Source: CBDAPX01 sp965198725 (GTDB taxonomy: Bacteria; Pseudomonadota; Alphaproteobacteria; Rhodobacterales; Rhodobacteraceae). From it: a stretch of DNA of 64,000 nucleotides. The stretch covers positions 2,356,001 to 2,420,000 of the forward strand of contig CBDAPX010000001.1 in assembly GCA_965198725.1 (NCBI GenBank). Reading direction: 5' to 3'. The notes beneath the pieces were generated by a model. It ran no database searches. It saw only the letters and a program-made list of their open reading frames with translations, and was not told the DNA's origin. The first letter of the stretch is position 1; the number at the start of each line of letters is the position of its first letter. This document shows, one piece after another, positions 25,128 through 34,392 of this stretch. Position numbers and translations under genes: made by a program.

Positions 25128-25158
25128 ACCTGGTTGGAGCCTGCCGAGGGAGGGCAGA

Positions 25159-25467
25159 ATGCTTTTGGAACGCACCATCGCACAGCTTGATGTCGGGTTT
25201 GTCCCGCAAAAGCAGGCGGAAGAGATGGGTCATTTGGGGTACCTGCATTGGCTGGGTGCTTTGCGGGGCGACGCCAGTTACCCCAATGAGGCGATGCAGG
25301 CCTACGAGATGGCGCGCCCCTTTAGCAAGTCATCCCCGGCCATTGCTGTCTTTTGCCAGCTGTTGCGCGCTTCGGTCGAAAGGCCTTTGCACCCTTTGCA
25401 ACTGCAACTGCAACTGCCCAAGCGGACAAGGCGGGGCGGGGCACGGGCGCGCCGGCACGCACCATAG
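25159..25467 (+). CDS. Hypothetical protein downstream of the metal transporter
   Basis: 102-aa ORF starting ATG 25159 with GGGAGGGCAG upstream. The first about 75 residues look like a globular helical domain (TIAQLDVGFVPQKQAEEMG, WLGALRGDASYP). The tail is low-complexity (HPLQLQLQLP, then Arg-rich). No family recognised and no metal-ligand cluster. It occupies the place where AztD-type chaperones occur in related operons, but it has no resemblance to them that I can see. The basic tail suggests the true reading may be disturbed near the end. Confidence 0.55.
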   Translation: MLLERTIAQLDVGFVPQKQAEEMGHLGYLHWLGALRGDASYPNEAMQAYEMARPFSKSSPAIAVFCQLLRASVERPLHPLQLQLQLPKRTRRGGARARRHAP

Positions 25468-25484
25468 GGCCCGCGACTTTGCCC

Positions 25485-26993
25485 TTATCCCGACGTGCCC
25501 GCGGGTTTGGGTTCGCTCATGACAACATCGGTCTGGGGAATGGCGTTTAGCGGCTGCATGGTCAGCGTCAGGCCAAAGAGCACCAGACCAATGACCAAAA
25601 CACAGACCGAACCAGCGAGGCGGGCACCGGTTTCAAACCTTTCCAACCGCTCATTGGACTGTCCGACATTCTTTTCGACCCACCGGCGGCCCAACAAGGC
25701 AGTCACGCCTATCGCCGACATCGCAACCGCCATGCCAAGCGAAATGAAGGCCACCATCAGGATGGCCTCCCACACCAGATCGTTGGCCAGACCAAAGAGC
25801 ATGACCAACAAGGCGCCCGTGCAGGGCACGACGCCGACCGAGGCCGCAATCCAGCCGCTTGTGCTGTCTTTTTCCGCCGCCGCGCAGGCCGCACAGGCGT
25901 GGTGATGATGGTGCCCTTGGTGGTGGTGATCATGGTTGTGATGGTGATGATGGTCGTGATCATGATGGCCATGCGCATGCGCCGCCTTGCGGCGGGCGAG
26001 CATGGGGGCCACTGCGTTCCAGACCATCACCGATCCAATGGCAATGATCAGGGCATAGCTGCCAAGTCGGATAATACGGTAGTCTGACGGGGCTGCACCG
26101 GTTGTTTGCCGTACGGCAAAGTCGAGCGCGAACACCAAGACAACCGCTGACAGAACATGGATGACCGCAATACGTACCCCCATGCTGATCCCGCGCATGA
26201 GGCTGCCACCGGTCCCAACGAAATAGGACACGACGACCGATTTCCCGTGGCCCGGACCCAAAGTGTGCAGCGCGCCATAGCCGAACGACAAAAGCAACGC
26301 CATCGCCATTGCGGCAAAGGACGTGCCGCTGGCCAATGAGGACATGCTGTTGATGAACAAGTTGTTGATCCAAATCTGAGCCCGTGCCAGCGCCGGTACG
26401 TTTGACGCGGACGCGGCGGTTATTGTGCCGGGTTTGCCGGAGACAACCGCGCCTTGCAGAGAATAAACTGCCGGAACCGCGCGACTGCCATCTACCAGAA
26501 ACAAGGGATGATAGGCAGGTTCTTGTGTAAGAACGCCCTTGAAGCGCATTGGCTCGAACTGTTTGGTCACCCGCAACCCGTCCGGATAAGACACGTGTAC
26601 AATCTGGTTCGGAGGTGGAGACGGCGTGTGAATGCATGCCCCGACCCAGGGCACGAGCAGGAATTCAACAACTCGGTTAAATTCGGAACTGAGCGGCAGA
26701 ACGTAGCCGTCGATCAAGACCTCGCCATTCAATAGATCGCCGGCCACAGCGATTGAATTTAGACCCTCAACGTCAAATTCGACCGGTTCAATCGCGTCGT
26801 GGGAGATGCTTTTTTCGTCCAAGGTCGGACCAGATGGTTTTGTATCATCGGCGGTGTTCAGATCTGTCGCTGCAAGCATGTCCCAACTGGCCAGCCCGGG
26901 TGATGCTGCAACTTGTGCGTTCAACGTCGTCAGGCACACCAGCACGACCGACAAAAGGGCGATCCGAACCTGAGACGTTATTCTAAGTTGCAT
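25485..26993 (-). CDS. DUF3299-NicO/RcnA fusion, probable nickel/cobalt transporter
   Basis: About 502 aa. A signal-anchor (residues 1-30) is followed by a DUF3299-like periplasmic domain (IDGYVLPL, EFLLVPWVGACIHTPSPPPNQ at about 110-150). Then comes a NicO/RcnA-type transporter: GYGALHTLGPGHGKSVVVSY is the family signature, a His-rich cytoplasmic loop holds more than 20 His plus CAAC near residue 380, and GVVPCTGALLVMLFG. The start at 26993 is preferred over an upstream TTG because the hydrophobic leader follows. Convergent with the hypothetical gene downstream of the ABC transporter. NicO proteins move Ni2+ or Co2+, import or export. The fusion with DUF3299 is unusual. Confidence 0.82.
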   Translation of the reverse strand: MQLRITSQVRIALLSVVLVCLTTLNAQVAASPGLASWDMLAATDLNTADDTKPSGPTLDEKSISHDAIEPVEFDVEGLNSIAVAGDLLNGEVLIDGYVLPLSSEFNRVVEFLLVPWVGACIHTPSPPPNQIVHVSYPDGLRVTKQFEPMRFKGVLTQEPAYHPLFLVDGSRAVPAVYSLQGAVVSGKPGTITAASASNVPALARAQIWINNLFINSMSSLASGTSFAAMAMALLLSFGYGALHTLGPGHGKSVVVSYFVGTGGSLMRGISMGVRIAVIHVLSAVVLVFALDFAVRQTTGAAPSDYRIIRLGSYALIIAIGSVMVWNAVAPMLARRKAAHAHGHHDHDHHHHHNHDHHHQGHHHHHACAACAAAEKDSTSGWIAASVGVVPCTGALLVMLFGLANDLVWEAILMVAFISLGMAVAMSAIGVTALLGRRWVEKNVGQSNERLERFETGARLAGSVCVLVIGLVLFGLTLTMQPLNAIPQTDVVMSEPKPAGTSG

Positions 26994-27189
26994 GCCAACG
27001 TTCCAATCGACGACAAATTCAAGACTCAAGATTTGAATATTGAGCTTTGGGTCAAGTTACGATTTGTAAGCAAAAGTGGAAACGTCAAATTTTTCTGGCG
27101 CGCTGATATTGGCGCATTTGCGTTGTGTCGAAAGGTATTTTTCGCCAAATCTGAGCAGATTGACCGATTGCTGCGGAGCTTTGTCATAG

Positions 27190-28020
27190 ATGCACCCCAC
27201 AACACCATCCTTTCAAATTGTGCCGTTCAAGTTGGAACATCTGGAACCCGCGTGCGGGCTGTCTGATACCGTTGGATGGCCTCACCGACGCAAAGATTGG
27301 ATGATGATGTTTTCGCTGTCGTCCGGAGTTGTGGCTATAGTGGACGATCATGTTGTCGGCACCGGCTTTCGCACAGATTATGGATCAACGTTGGCAAATA
27401 TAAGCATGATCATTGTCGCGGAAGATGCCCGTGGCAAAGGATTAGGCAAAAAGATCATGACCGAGCTTATGAACGGCGCGACATCAACTGCGCTTCGGCT
27501 GGTGTCTACGTCGTCCGGTAAACCGCTTTATGATCGACTTGGCTTTGTCGAAATTGGACTGATTCATCAGTTTCAAGGGGTGCCGGCCCACGTTTCGGGC
27601 GTTCACGGAGCTGTCGCGGCGCGGCCTGATGATCTTGATGACATTATTGCTTTTGACGGTGCCGCGATGGGTGGAAACAGAACGGCGTTAATTCGTTGGC
27701 TATGGAACAACGGGCGATTGGCCGTCGTCAGACAGGATGGTCGCGTGGTTGGGTTTGCCGGTTTGCGCAGCTTCGGGTCCGGAAGGGTGATTGGTCCTGT
27801 CATTTCAGAAGAGCCAATTATCGCGAAGGCATTGATTTCATACTTTGGACAAAACCTCGAAGGAACAGCCCTGCGTATCGATATCGCAGAGACCAGTGGC
27901 CTTGATGATTTTTTGTCCGGAATGGGCATGCAGCAGGTGGCAACGGCGCCGATCATGCAAATGGGTACGGCCCGAATGACTGGGCAAATACAGGCTTTGT
28001 GTAGCCAGGCCTTGGGTTGA
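27190..28020 (+). CDS. GNAT-family N-acetyltransferase, two-domain
   Basis: 276 aa. The N-terminal GNAT domain (residues 8-135) contains the acetyl-CoA loop RGKGLGKKIM and the YDRLGF motif. The C-terminal half (about 150-270) is a second, degenerate GNAT-like domain with VGFAGLRSFGSGRVIGPV. This two-domain form is known for YitH-like proteins of unknown substrate. Divergent from the NicO fusion gene, with a 196-bp spacer. Confidence 0.8.
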   Translation: MHPTTPSFQIVPFKLEHLEPACGLSDTVGWPHRRKDWMMMFSLSSGVVAIVDDHVVGTGFRTDYGSTLANISMIIVAEDARGKGLGKKIMTELMNGATSTALRLVSTSSGKPLYDRLGFVEIGLIHQFQGVPAHVSGVHGAVAARPDDLDDIIAFDGAAMGGNRTALIRWLWNNGRLAVVRQDGRVVGFAGLRSFGSGRVIGPVISEEPIIAKALISYFGQNLEGTALRIDIAETSGLDDFLSGMGMQQVATAPIMQMGTARMTGQIQALCSQALG

Positions 28021-28144
28021 TAACGATCATGAGTGTTGGTGTGTTAATAATCTTAGCCCAGACGCAGACCGATGAAGCTAAACACTGAACTTGTCCCCGA
28101 GATGCGCGACGCCCGGACAGGCGGAACTTGCACAACCGCTGAAA

Positions 28145-28753
28145 CTATTGGGTTTTCCGCCGTGTCATACGCATGAAAGCTCGAGAGATGTCTTCCAGAT
28201 AAGGTCGGGTGTAGGGGAAATTTGCCGCATGATCGAAGTTGTGGCGCATTGCGGCATTGGCTTCGAACACAAGGCATGTTCCGTCCGGCATTTGACAAAA
28301 GTCGACACCAAAAAAATCGAGATCGAAGTCATCTCGTATCGCGTGCAGGGCTGCGAATGTTCTGTCGCCCAGATACGCTTTCGGATCGTTGAGGTATTCC
28401 CGTTCACGCTCTTGGGCGGCGGCGTGGTCGCTCATGACACGATAGCGATCCCCAGAATGGATTTGCCAATTGTCATTGACCAAATTCGCGACCGGAAAAA
28501 ATGCCCCGTCGATGAAGAAAGCGCGCGTTTTGCGATAATACCCCTCTGCATCTCGGATATCGATGTACTCGATCACGTTTAATCGTGTGTCGGGCTGCAT
28601 GTCTGCGCAATATGCCGCGGCTTCTTGTGCAGACTTAATCAATTGCATCGTAATCCCGGTCTGCGTCCCGGCACGACGGAGGATGAGCGGGTAGGGGATA
28701 TCAAACGCTTCTATCAAAGCGACATCGTTTTCCGTATCGCCGCTTAGCGTCAT
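28145..28753 (-). pseudogene. ATP-grasp catalytic part of a TPR/ATP-grasp enzyme, separated by an in-frame amber codon
   Basis: 202 codons encoding an ATP-grasp core: YPLILRRAGTQTGITM (nucleotide-binding strand and glycine loop), ARN-type YRVMSDHA, DFFGVDFCQMPDGTCLVFEANAAM (Mg-binding Asp/Glu/Asn). It is in exactly the same frame as the upstream gene, separated only by TAG GAA before the ATG at 28753. The upstream ORF ends with the pre-ATP-grasp region, so the two are one enzyme broken by a nonsense codon. Alternatively a TAG-n3-ATG stop-restart could give two cooperating chains. Confidence 0.75.
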
Positions 28754-28756
28754 TTC

Positions 28757-29605
28757 CTAGGTACGCGGCATCTTCAATCCATCAATTCCTGAGAGGCGGA
28801 ACGCGTTTTCCCGCCGCTTGGTGCGCAAGACTTTATCGGGATGGTTCGGTACGGGCAGATCGGGAAATTTTTGGACAAAATCCGACATGGCATGCAGTTG
28901 CGGCGCGTTGAGATCGGCGCAGGCCACTGAATTGATGATCAAGCCAACCGGAGGCAGATCATCGACCATGGACAAGTTATCGCCGAAAGCGTTCAGGACC
29001 CAAAGATTGATCGTTTCTTTTGGTAAAAGATCGGACAAAGAAAAATGGCCGCTTTTGAGAGAGCGGGTCCATAAGTTCCTTCCAGACAAGCGGCGCATTG
29101 CATAGCGGCCGTTGTCAAAGCATCGAATGCGCAAGACATTCGGCAATCCCGGAACACGTTTTGGCGGTTCGGCAACTGGTTTGATCATCGCGGATGCCGC
29201 CAACATACGACGCGCGACCGCCGGTTCGCCGGCTTTGTGTAGCAAGGCGGCGAGTGTTCTGTAGCTGCGCGCGGTCAAACAGCTCACGTCGCGCGCGCGC
29301 TCCAAGACTTGTCTTGCCGCTGCGTGTTCGCCCATCCGAAACAGAACTTCGCCGATTTGCGAAAGACCACCCCAAGCCTGTGGCGCGTCCGACATAGCTC
29401 GGCGGATATGGCGATAGATTAGATCGCGCCGGGGCGTTTGCAACAACAGCTCTATCAGGTCCAAGCGCAACATCGGATCGCGCGGGTGCCGTCGCATGGC
29501 CTTGTAAACATCGTTTAGCTTTTGCCTGAGAACGGCGTTCTGCACGGCCACGGTAGGGCGCTTTGGCGTGACAGGCGTTAGCATAAAATCAGCCAAGGCA
29601 GCCAC
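28757..29605 (-). pseudogene. TPR and pre-ATP-grasp part of the same enzyme, ends at an in-frame amber codon
   Basis: 282 codons. The N-terminal TPR-like helical repeats (residues about 25-140, including RLDLIELLLQTPRRD and AARQVLERARD) are followed by an alpha/beta region (INLWVLNAFGDNLSM, NSVACADLNA, VPNHPDKVLRTKRREN) typical of the domain preceding an ATP-grasp. It stops at TAG (28757-28759) after DGLKMPRT. The following 203 codons in the same frame complete the enzyme. It overlaps the upstream oxygenase gene by 17 bp. ATP-grasp enzymes ligate a carboxylate to an amine or thiol. The substrate is unknown. Confidence 0.75.
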
Positions 29606-30383
29606 AGTGCATGCGCAGCCTGTACATCAGACGGTCACTTGAAGGTGCAAACCCGGACCGTCCATGCAAAACCCTTGCATTGTCCATGATGATGATTTCA
29701 CCGGGCTCGGCTTGGAACTTATATGTGCCGCCTCCAGCAGCCAGAATTTGGTCCAACCGATCCAGAGCGCCGCGTGCGGTTTCGTCGAGCATCTCGCCAC
29801 TGTCGACAGCGTTGTCTACCTGGTTGCGGTAATAGCGGATGTAAGGTGCCGATCTTTTGCCAAAAAGGATCGGAAGGTTGCCCTTTCCGAACGGGAATAC
29901 GGATTGCGCCAGCTGCTCAAAGAGCGGCTCGTCCATTTCTTTGATGGCGTCCGCAACCGGTGTCATCAAGGAAAGACCACCATCGGCATCGGTTCGGACA
30001 AACTGGAACATTACCAGCCGATGCGGGACTTTCAGGTACGAACTGTCCGTGTGCATCGTAAGCGATTCATTGGTGCGACTATACGCCGTGGAATTTGCGC
30101 TGGCACCGACCTTTTCTGGGTCGATGCGCACCCGCGTGAAAGAGACTTTCAGAAGCCGCTCTTGGCTTAGGCCCGGCGGCGTCGGCGGCGTGATCGCGAT
30201 GCTCCGGGCAATCGCAACCGAAAGGTCGCGACTCTCGGTCGGCTGCAGGCCCGTGACGCGCAAGAAATGAGGATATTGTCGAAGGCCCAAGATGATTTGA
30301 CGACATATTTCAGTCAATTGCGCGCGGATATCCGTAGCGTTTCGCAGGGCCGTTTCGTCGATGTGAAGTGTTGGAGCGTTCAT
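29589..30383 (-). CDS. TauD/TfdA-family Fe(II)/2-oxoglutarate-type dioxygenase
   Basis: 264-aa non-heme iron oxygenase. The facial triad is visible as HTD in LTMHTDSSYL (near residue 110) and the distal His in DNARVLHGRSGF (near residue 242), followed by the Arg-rich strand RLMYRLRMHC for 2-oxoglutarate. First gene of a coupled pair with the TPR/ATP-grasp gene, which suggests hydroxylation and ligation of a small amino-acid-like molecule (inference). The 288 bp upstream are shared with the giant LEPR-XLL gene on the opposite strand. Confidence 0.85.
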   Translation of the reverse strand: MNAPTLHIDETALRNATDIRAQLTEICRQIILGLRQYPHFLRVTGLQPTESRDLSVAIARSIAITPPTPPGLSQERLLKVSFTRVRIDPEKVGASANSTAYSRTNESLTMHTDSSYLKVPHRLVMFQFVRTDADGGLSLMTPVADAIKEMDEPLFEQLAQSVFPFGKGNLPILFGKRSAPYIRYYRNQVDNAVDSGEMLDETARGALDRLDQILAAGGGTYKFQAEPGEIIIMDNARVLHGRSGFAPSSDRLMYRLRMHCGCLG

Positions 30384-30591
30384 GCGGCCCTGTCATAGTT
30401 GTTCAAGCAAAAGCTTAGCGGGTCGCTCGAATAGCGCCAACACCAATCCGATGGATCAGGTTAGAACCGCAATTGTTTTGATGCTGGAAACAGTTGTGTT
30501 GCACGCGCGGAACTCGTCAGCTCTGAATTGCTGAGATATCGGCCGCTACACCTTTTGCGCGACCAATAAAAGGCTGGAATATCAATTTATT

Positions 30592-30617
30592 GCTACATTC
30601 GCTGTTGTGAATGTAGC
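30592..30617. promoter_or_regulatory. Perfect palindrome upstream of the giant surface-protein gene
   Basis: GCTACATTC-n8-GAATGTAGC, a 9-bp perfect inverted repeat, ends 54 bp before the start codon at 30672. A T6 run follows at about 30627. It could be a regulator site for the surface protein or a hairpin in its leader. The spacing is longer than in usual lux-type boxes. Confidence 0.45.
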
Positions 30618-30671
30618 GAGTTCCGTTTTTTGAGTCTGCCACACCAATCGCACGCGTAAGGGACTCTGCTG

Positions 30672-32663
30672 ATGTCTTATCCCTTTGATTTTTCTAAGAT
30701 TCGTTCTCAACGAGTGGGCGAAGCCTTGCCTCGATGGATGCGACGGAAACTGCGGCGACTCGCCCGGCGGCGTCAGTACACGCCCGAAAGTTCTGTCCGA
30801 TTCGAGCCTCTTGAGCCGCGTGTTTTGCTGTCGGCGGGCGCAATAAACGTTGATTTGTCCGAAATCGATTCGTCCGCAGCAGAGCATAATGTGTTGATCC
30901 GTGCCGCTGATGAAACAGAAATCGTCAACAATGAAACTGTCACCGTTCAGCGAATTCAGGTACTAGATCAGACAGCCCGTGACGTGATGGAGACGGGGAC
31001 CGTTGAACTCGACCATGGCTCGAAGAACATCCGGCTTCAAAACACCTACGACAATGCGGTTGCGATTGCTTATGTCGCCACTGAAAAAGGCGGGCAGCCT
31101 GTGAATGTGCGTATTCTAAACGTAGAGGGTGATAAGCTACGTCTACGTTTGCAAGAACCCAACTACCTTGATGGCGAGCACACAATCGAGACGGTAAATT
31201 ATTTGGTCGTTGAGGCGGGAACCTGGGTTTTGTCAGATGGCACAGTTCTGGAAGCCGGAACGCTTGAAAGCAGCAAGCTGACTTCCAGAGGTTTTGAAAG
31301 CGTTGAATTCGACGCTGCTTTCGATACGGCGCCGGTTATTATCAGTCAGGTTCAAACTAGGAATGGCGGCGACTTTGTGACAACACGTCAAAAGGACGCA
31401 AACAGCTCGGGCTTCCAGCTTGCAATGCAAGAAGAAGAGCTTTTGAACAGCGGCAGACATGTAAAAGAAACACTGGGTTGGTTGGCGATAGAAGCCGGTG
31501 GAAGCACGAATGGCGACGTTCATTGGAGCGCGGGCCATGCAACTGGCGTGAACCAAAATGTAACCTCGGTCGAGTTGGGCATAGACATGGGCACGCCGGA
31601 GCACATCGTCGGTGGCGTATCTACTTATAATGGTCCTGACCCTGCGTGGGCTCGTGGCAAAGGGTCTTCGAATTCCGGATTTGATGCGTCTGTGGAAGAA
31701 GATCAAAGCCGCGATGATGAAGTTGCTCACGCCAGAGAAACCATCGATTATTTCGCGTTTGATACGGCTGGAACAATCTCGGCAGTTCCCTATTTCGAGA
31801 AGATCACATCGTTTGACATGCCAACCGGTGCGGTTTCTCTGAGTGCTGGCGACGGTGACGATACAATCGCTATCGATGTGGCCTCCTTTGGTGGACAGGC
31901 CATTCCCGAGATACGGATCGATGGCCGCGCTGGCGCGGACAAAATCCGTCTCGAGGGTGCAGGTAACACCGAGTGGAATGTTCTGTCCGATAACGCTGGT
32001 ACAGCTTCGGGGTCTTTTGACCTGATCTTCACGGATGTCGAAACCTTGGAAGGGGCGACGGATAACGAAGATACGTTTGTCGTGCATGACCTGACCAAGA
32101 TCGATGGCGGTGTCATAGGTGGAGACGGTGGGTTCGACAGCTTGGCCTTTGTCGGCACCGACGCGGCTTCGACAATTTCTGTTCCAATTGATGCAAATTC
32201 CGGATTGATCTTCAAAGACGGCTTTGACTACGTCTATTCCGGTCTGGAGCCGATCGACGTCGACGCGTCGGATGATTTTGAATTCCAGGGAAGATTGAAC
32301 CAGGCGGACGATGTCCGCCTGTCCTTCGTTTCAGGGACAACGTTCAACATTCGGGAAATTGGCGACAACTTTGAAAATCAGAATTTCAATATTCTGGGGT
32401 CAACCAACTCTGTTTTCCTGAACTTTGGAGTTGAAGACACCGTTCGGCTGGTCGGCAATTTGGCACTTGGCGCGGTTGACCTGTTCGTTAAAGCTGGTCG
32501 TGTGATCGTCGAAGCAGGCGCCAATATTTCTGGTTCTGGTGATGTCACCCTGCTCGCGCATGATAACTATACCAATGCGATCAGCAACACGATTTTTGCC
32601 TATTGCGGCCGTCGGTATTTCCGAAACGCCGGATGCCTCGCTCGAAGTCTTGGGCGATATTGA
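30672..32663 (+). pseudogene. Giant LEPR-XLL surface protein, 5' segment (ends by frameshift)
   Basis: Begins with a basic N-terminus (MSYPFDFSK, RRKLRRLARRR) and the FEPLEPRVLLSA motif near residue 45. That motif defines LEPR-XLL proteins, a class of very large exported proteins found in planctomycetes and marine proteobacteria. Residues about 70-360 hold two related beta-rich modules (NYLVVEAGTW and GWLAIEAGGS are equivalent points), then beta-helix-like repeats start (LSAGDGDDTIAID). The frame runs into nonsense after NTIF at about 32597, where a T5 run occurs. The correct continuation is +1 relative to it (next entry). Confidence 0.8.
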
Positions 32664-33741
32664 TACGACGGGCGATGTGCGCTTGATGGCGTCCGTCACA
32701 GGTGACATCGACGTCGATCTGGGCGGTGGTTTGCTCGCCGATACTCTTTTGCCCGATGGTGGCACGCTGGGAGGCTTTACGGGTATTTCCGTTGATGCGA
32801 CCTCGTCGGTGACGATCGGATCAGACGCTGATATCTCTGCGGCCTCCCTTCTGGTCGAGGCGCTTTCGGATGTGCAGGTTGATGCCCAAATCGCCGAGGT
32901 TACAGGGCTACTTTACAACGACACGGATATCGACAACTCGACCACAGTGGATATCGCGCACGGTGCGACCATCGACATTGGTGCCGACGCCATTGTTGGG
33001 GAAAACGGCGAGAGCCTGATCGTACGCGCCGTCGATACTTCTGCGGTGAATTACACAATCGACAATGCGGTTGGCTTTGCGCTCGTCCCTGTGGCGCTCG
33101 ACGCCATGCTCACGCTGGTAGAGCTGGACCGAGATACCGAAGTAGAACTTGGCGATGACAGCGAGACAACGCTCGACGCTGACTTTATCGACGCTGATGG
33201 CGATGTCGTGATTGCGGCGACCAATGCCGGTGGCATCGCAAATAAAATCCTGCCTGCGACATACGACACCAACCCGGATCCCGGACTGCGGCAAAAGAAT
33301 ATCGAACTGCTGGATGACGATACCGTTGTGTTGGCAGATGGTTGGACCAAGGGCGGTATCGCGCTGGGTGTCTATGAGTGGAAGGGCGGTGATAACACTG
33401 TCGTCGATCTTTATAATGAAGATTATTCTGACACCGGGCTTTGGACATATCTGGGCCAAAAGAGCGTGGTTGATTTCTTTGGAATCGCTTCCACAACCAT
33501 GGACGACAACGCCACGGTTGATGTCGATTGGGTGGCGGTTTCTGGCGCGTCGGTTGCGGCGGATGCTTCGATCACAGCGGTGGGCGAAACAGTTGCCAAG
33601 CTCAGCTATGTGTCGATGACCGGCGGTGTGACAGCGTCAATTGACAACGCCACAATTGCGGCAGATGCGGGCGATGTTCGGGTCTCTGCAACAGACGCGA
33701 CCACTTCGATCACCGAGGCACGTTCGCTGGCTGGCATGTGA
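32596..33741 (+). pseudogene. Giant LEPR-XLL protein, second segment (after frameshift, cut by IS remnant)
   Basis: Continues the previous segment in the +1 frame with IAAVGISETPDASLEVLGDI and repeats such as DVRLMASVTGDIDVDLGG, ADISAASLLVEALSDVQVDA and ITAVGETVAKLSYV. Removing one T from the run at 32593-32597 would join both frames. Reading is cut at EARSLAG, where sequence becomes the internal part of an IS3-family transposase (33725 onward). The stop at 33739-33741 lies in the IS remnant. Confidence 0.78.
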
Positions 33742-34392
33742 ATGACAAGCGCGTGGAACGGTTATGGCGACGAGAGGGGCTGAAAGTGCCAATGAAACAA
33801 CCGAAGAAAGGGCGGCTTTGGCTGAATGATGGATCATGTGTCAGGCTTCGGCCAGAGCGCCGCGATCATGTCTGGTCTTACGACTTTGTCCACTGCCGCA
33901 CCGACGATGGTAAAGCTTTCCGCACACTCAACATCATCGACGAGTACAGTCGGGAATGCTTGGCCATACGCGTGGATCGCAAGCTCAACTCAGGCAATGT
34001 GATCGATGTGCTGAGCGACCTGTTCATTCTGCGCGGCATCCCGTCGTTCATCCGTTCCGACAATGGCCCTGAGTTCGTTGCGCAAGCCGTGCAGGACTGG
34101 ATCAAGGCTGTCGGCGCAAGGGCGGCTTACATCGAACCAGGCAGCCCTTGGGAGAATGGGTACTGCGAAAGCTTCAACGCCCGTTTCCGCGATGAGTTCT
34201 TGAACGGCGAAATCTTCTATAGCCTGCGCGAAGCACAAATCCTGATCGAACAATGGAGAAAGCACTACAACACGAAACGACCACACAGTGCATTGGGCTA
34301 CCGCCCACCGGCTCCCGAAACCATCGTCCAGATGGACCAAAGGTCGATCATGCACTAACAATCAAATTGGACCACTCAGATGGGGCTGATCA
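33725..34392 (+). mobile_element. Truncated IS3-family element inside the giant gene
   Basis: 668 bp nearly identical to the 3' half of the complete copy at 42031-43246, in opposite orientation. The 3' terminus is intact (ends TGGGGCTGATCA at 34392, the same end as the full copy). The 5' end is cut inside orfB at the shared string CGCTGGCTGGC, so orfA and the first third of orfB are missing. It cannot encode its own transposition. Confidence 0.85.
33726..34358 (+). pseudogene. Fragment of IS3-family transposase OrfB
   Basis: Encodes about 210 C-terminal residues of an rve/DDE integrase core: Asp in WSYDFVHCRT, Asp in IRSDNGPEF and Glu in YCESFN, all present, ending TIVQMDQRSIMH. The N-terminal HTH_21 portion is absent and no native start remains. 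It differs from the complete copy at a few residues (ARAAY instead of AKTAY; GEIFYS instead of GETFYS). Confidence 0.85.

Noticed and set aside
25890..25985. Low-complexity tract of GTG/ATG/GAT triplets
   Set aside because: It is the His-rich loop of the NicO fusion protein read on the minus strand, not a simple-sequence element.
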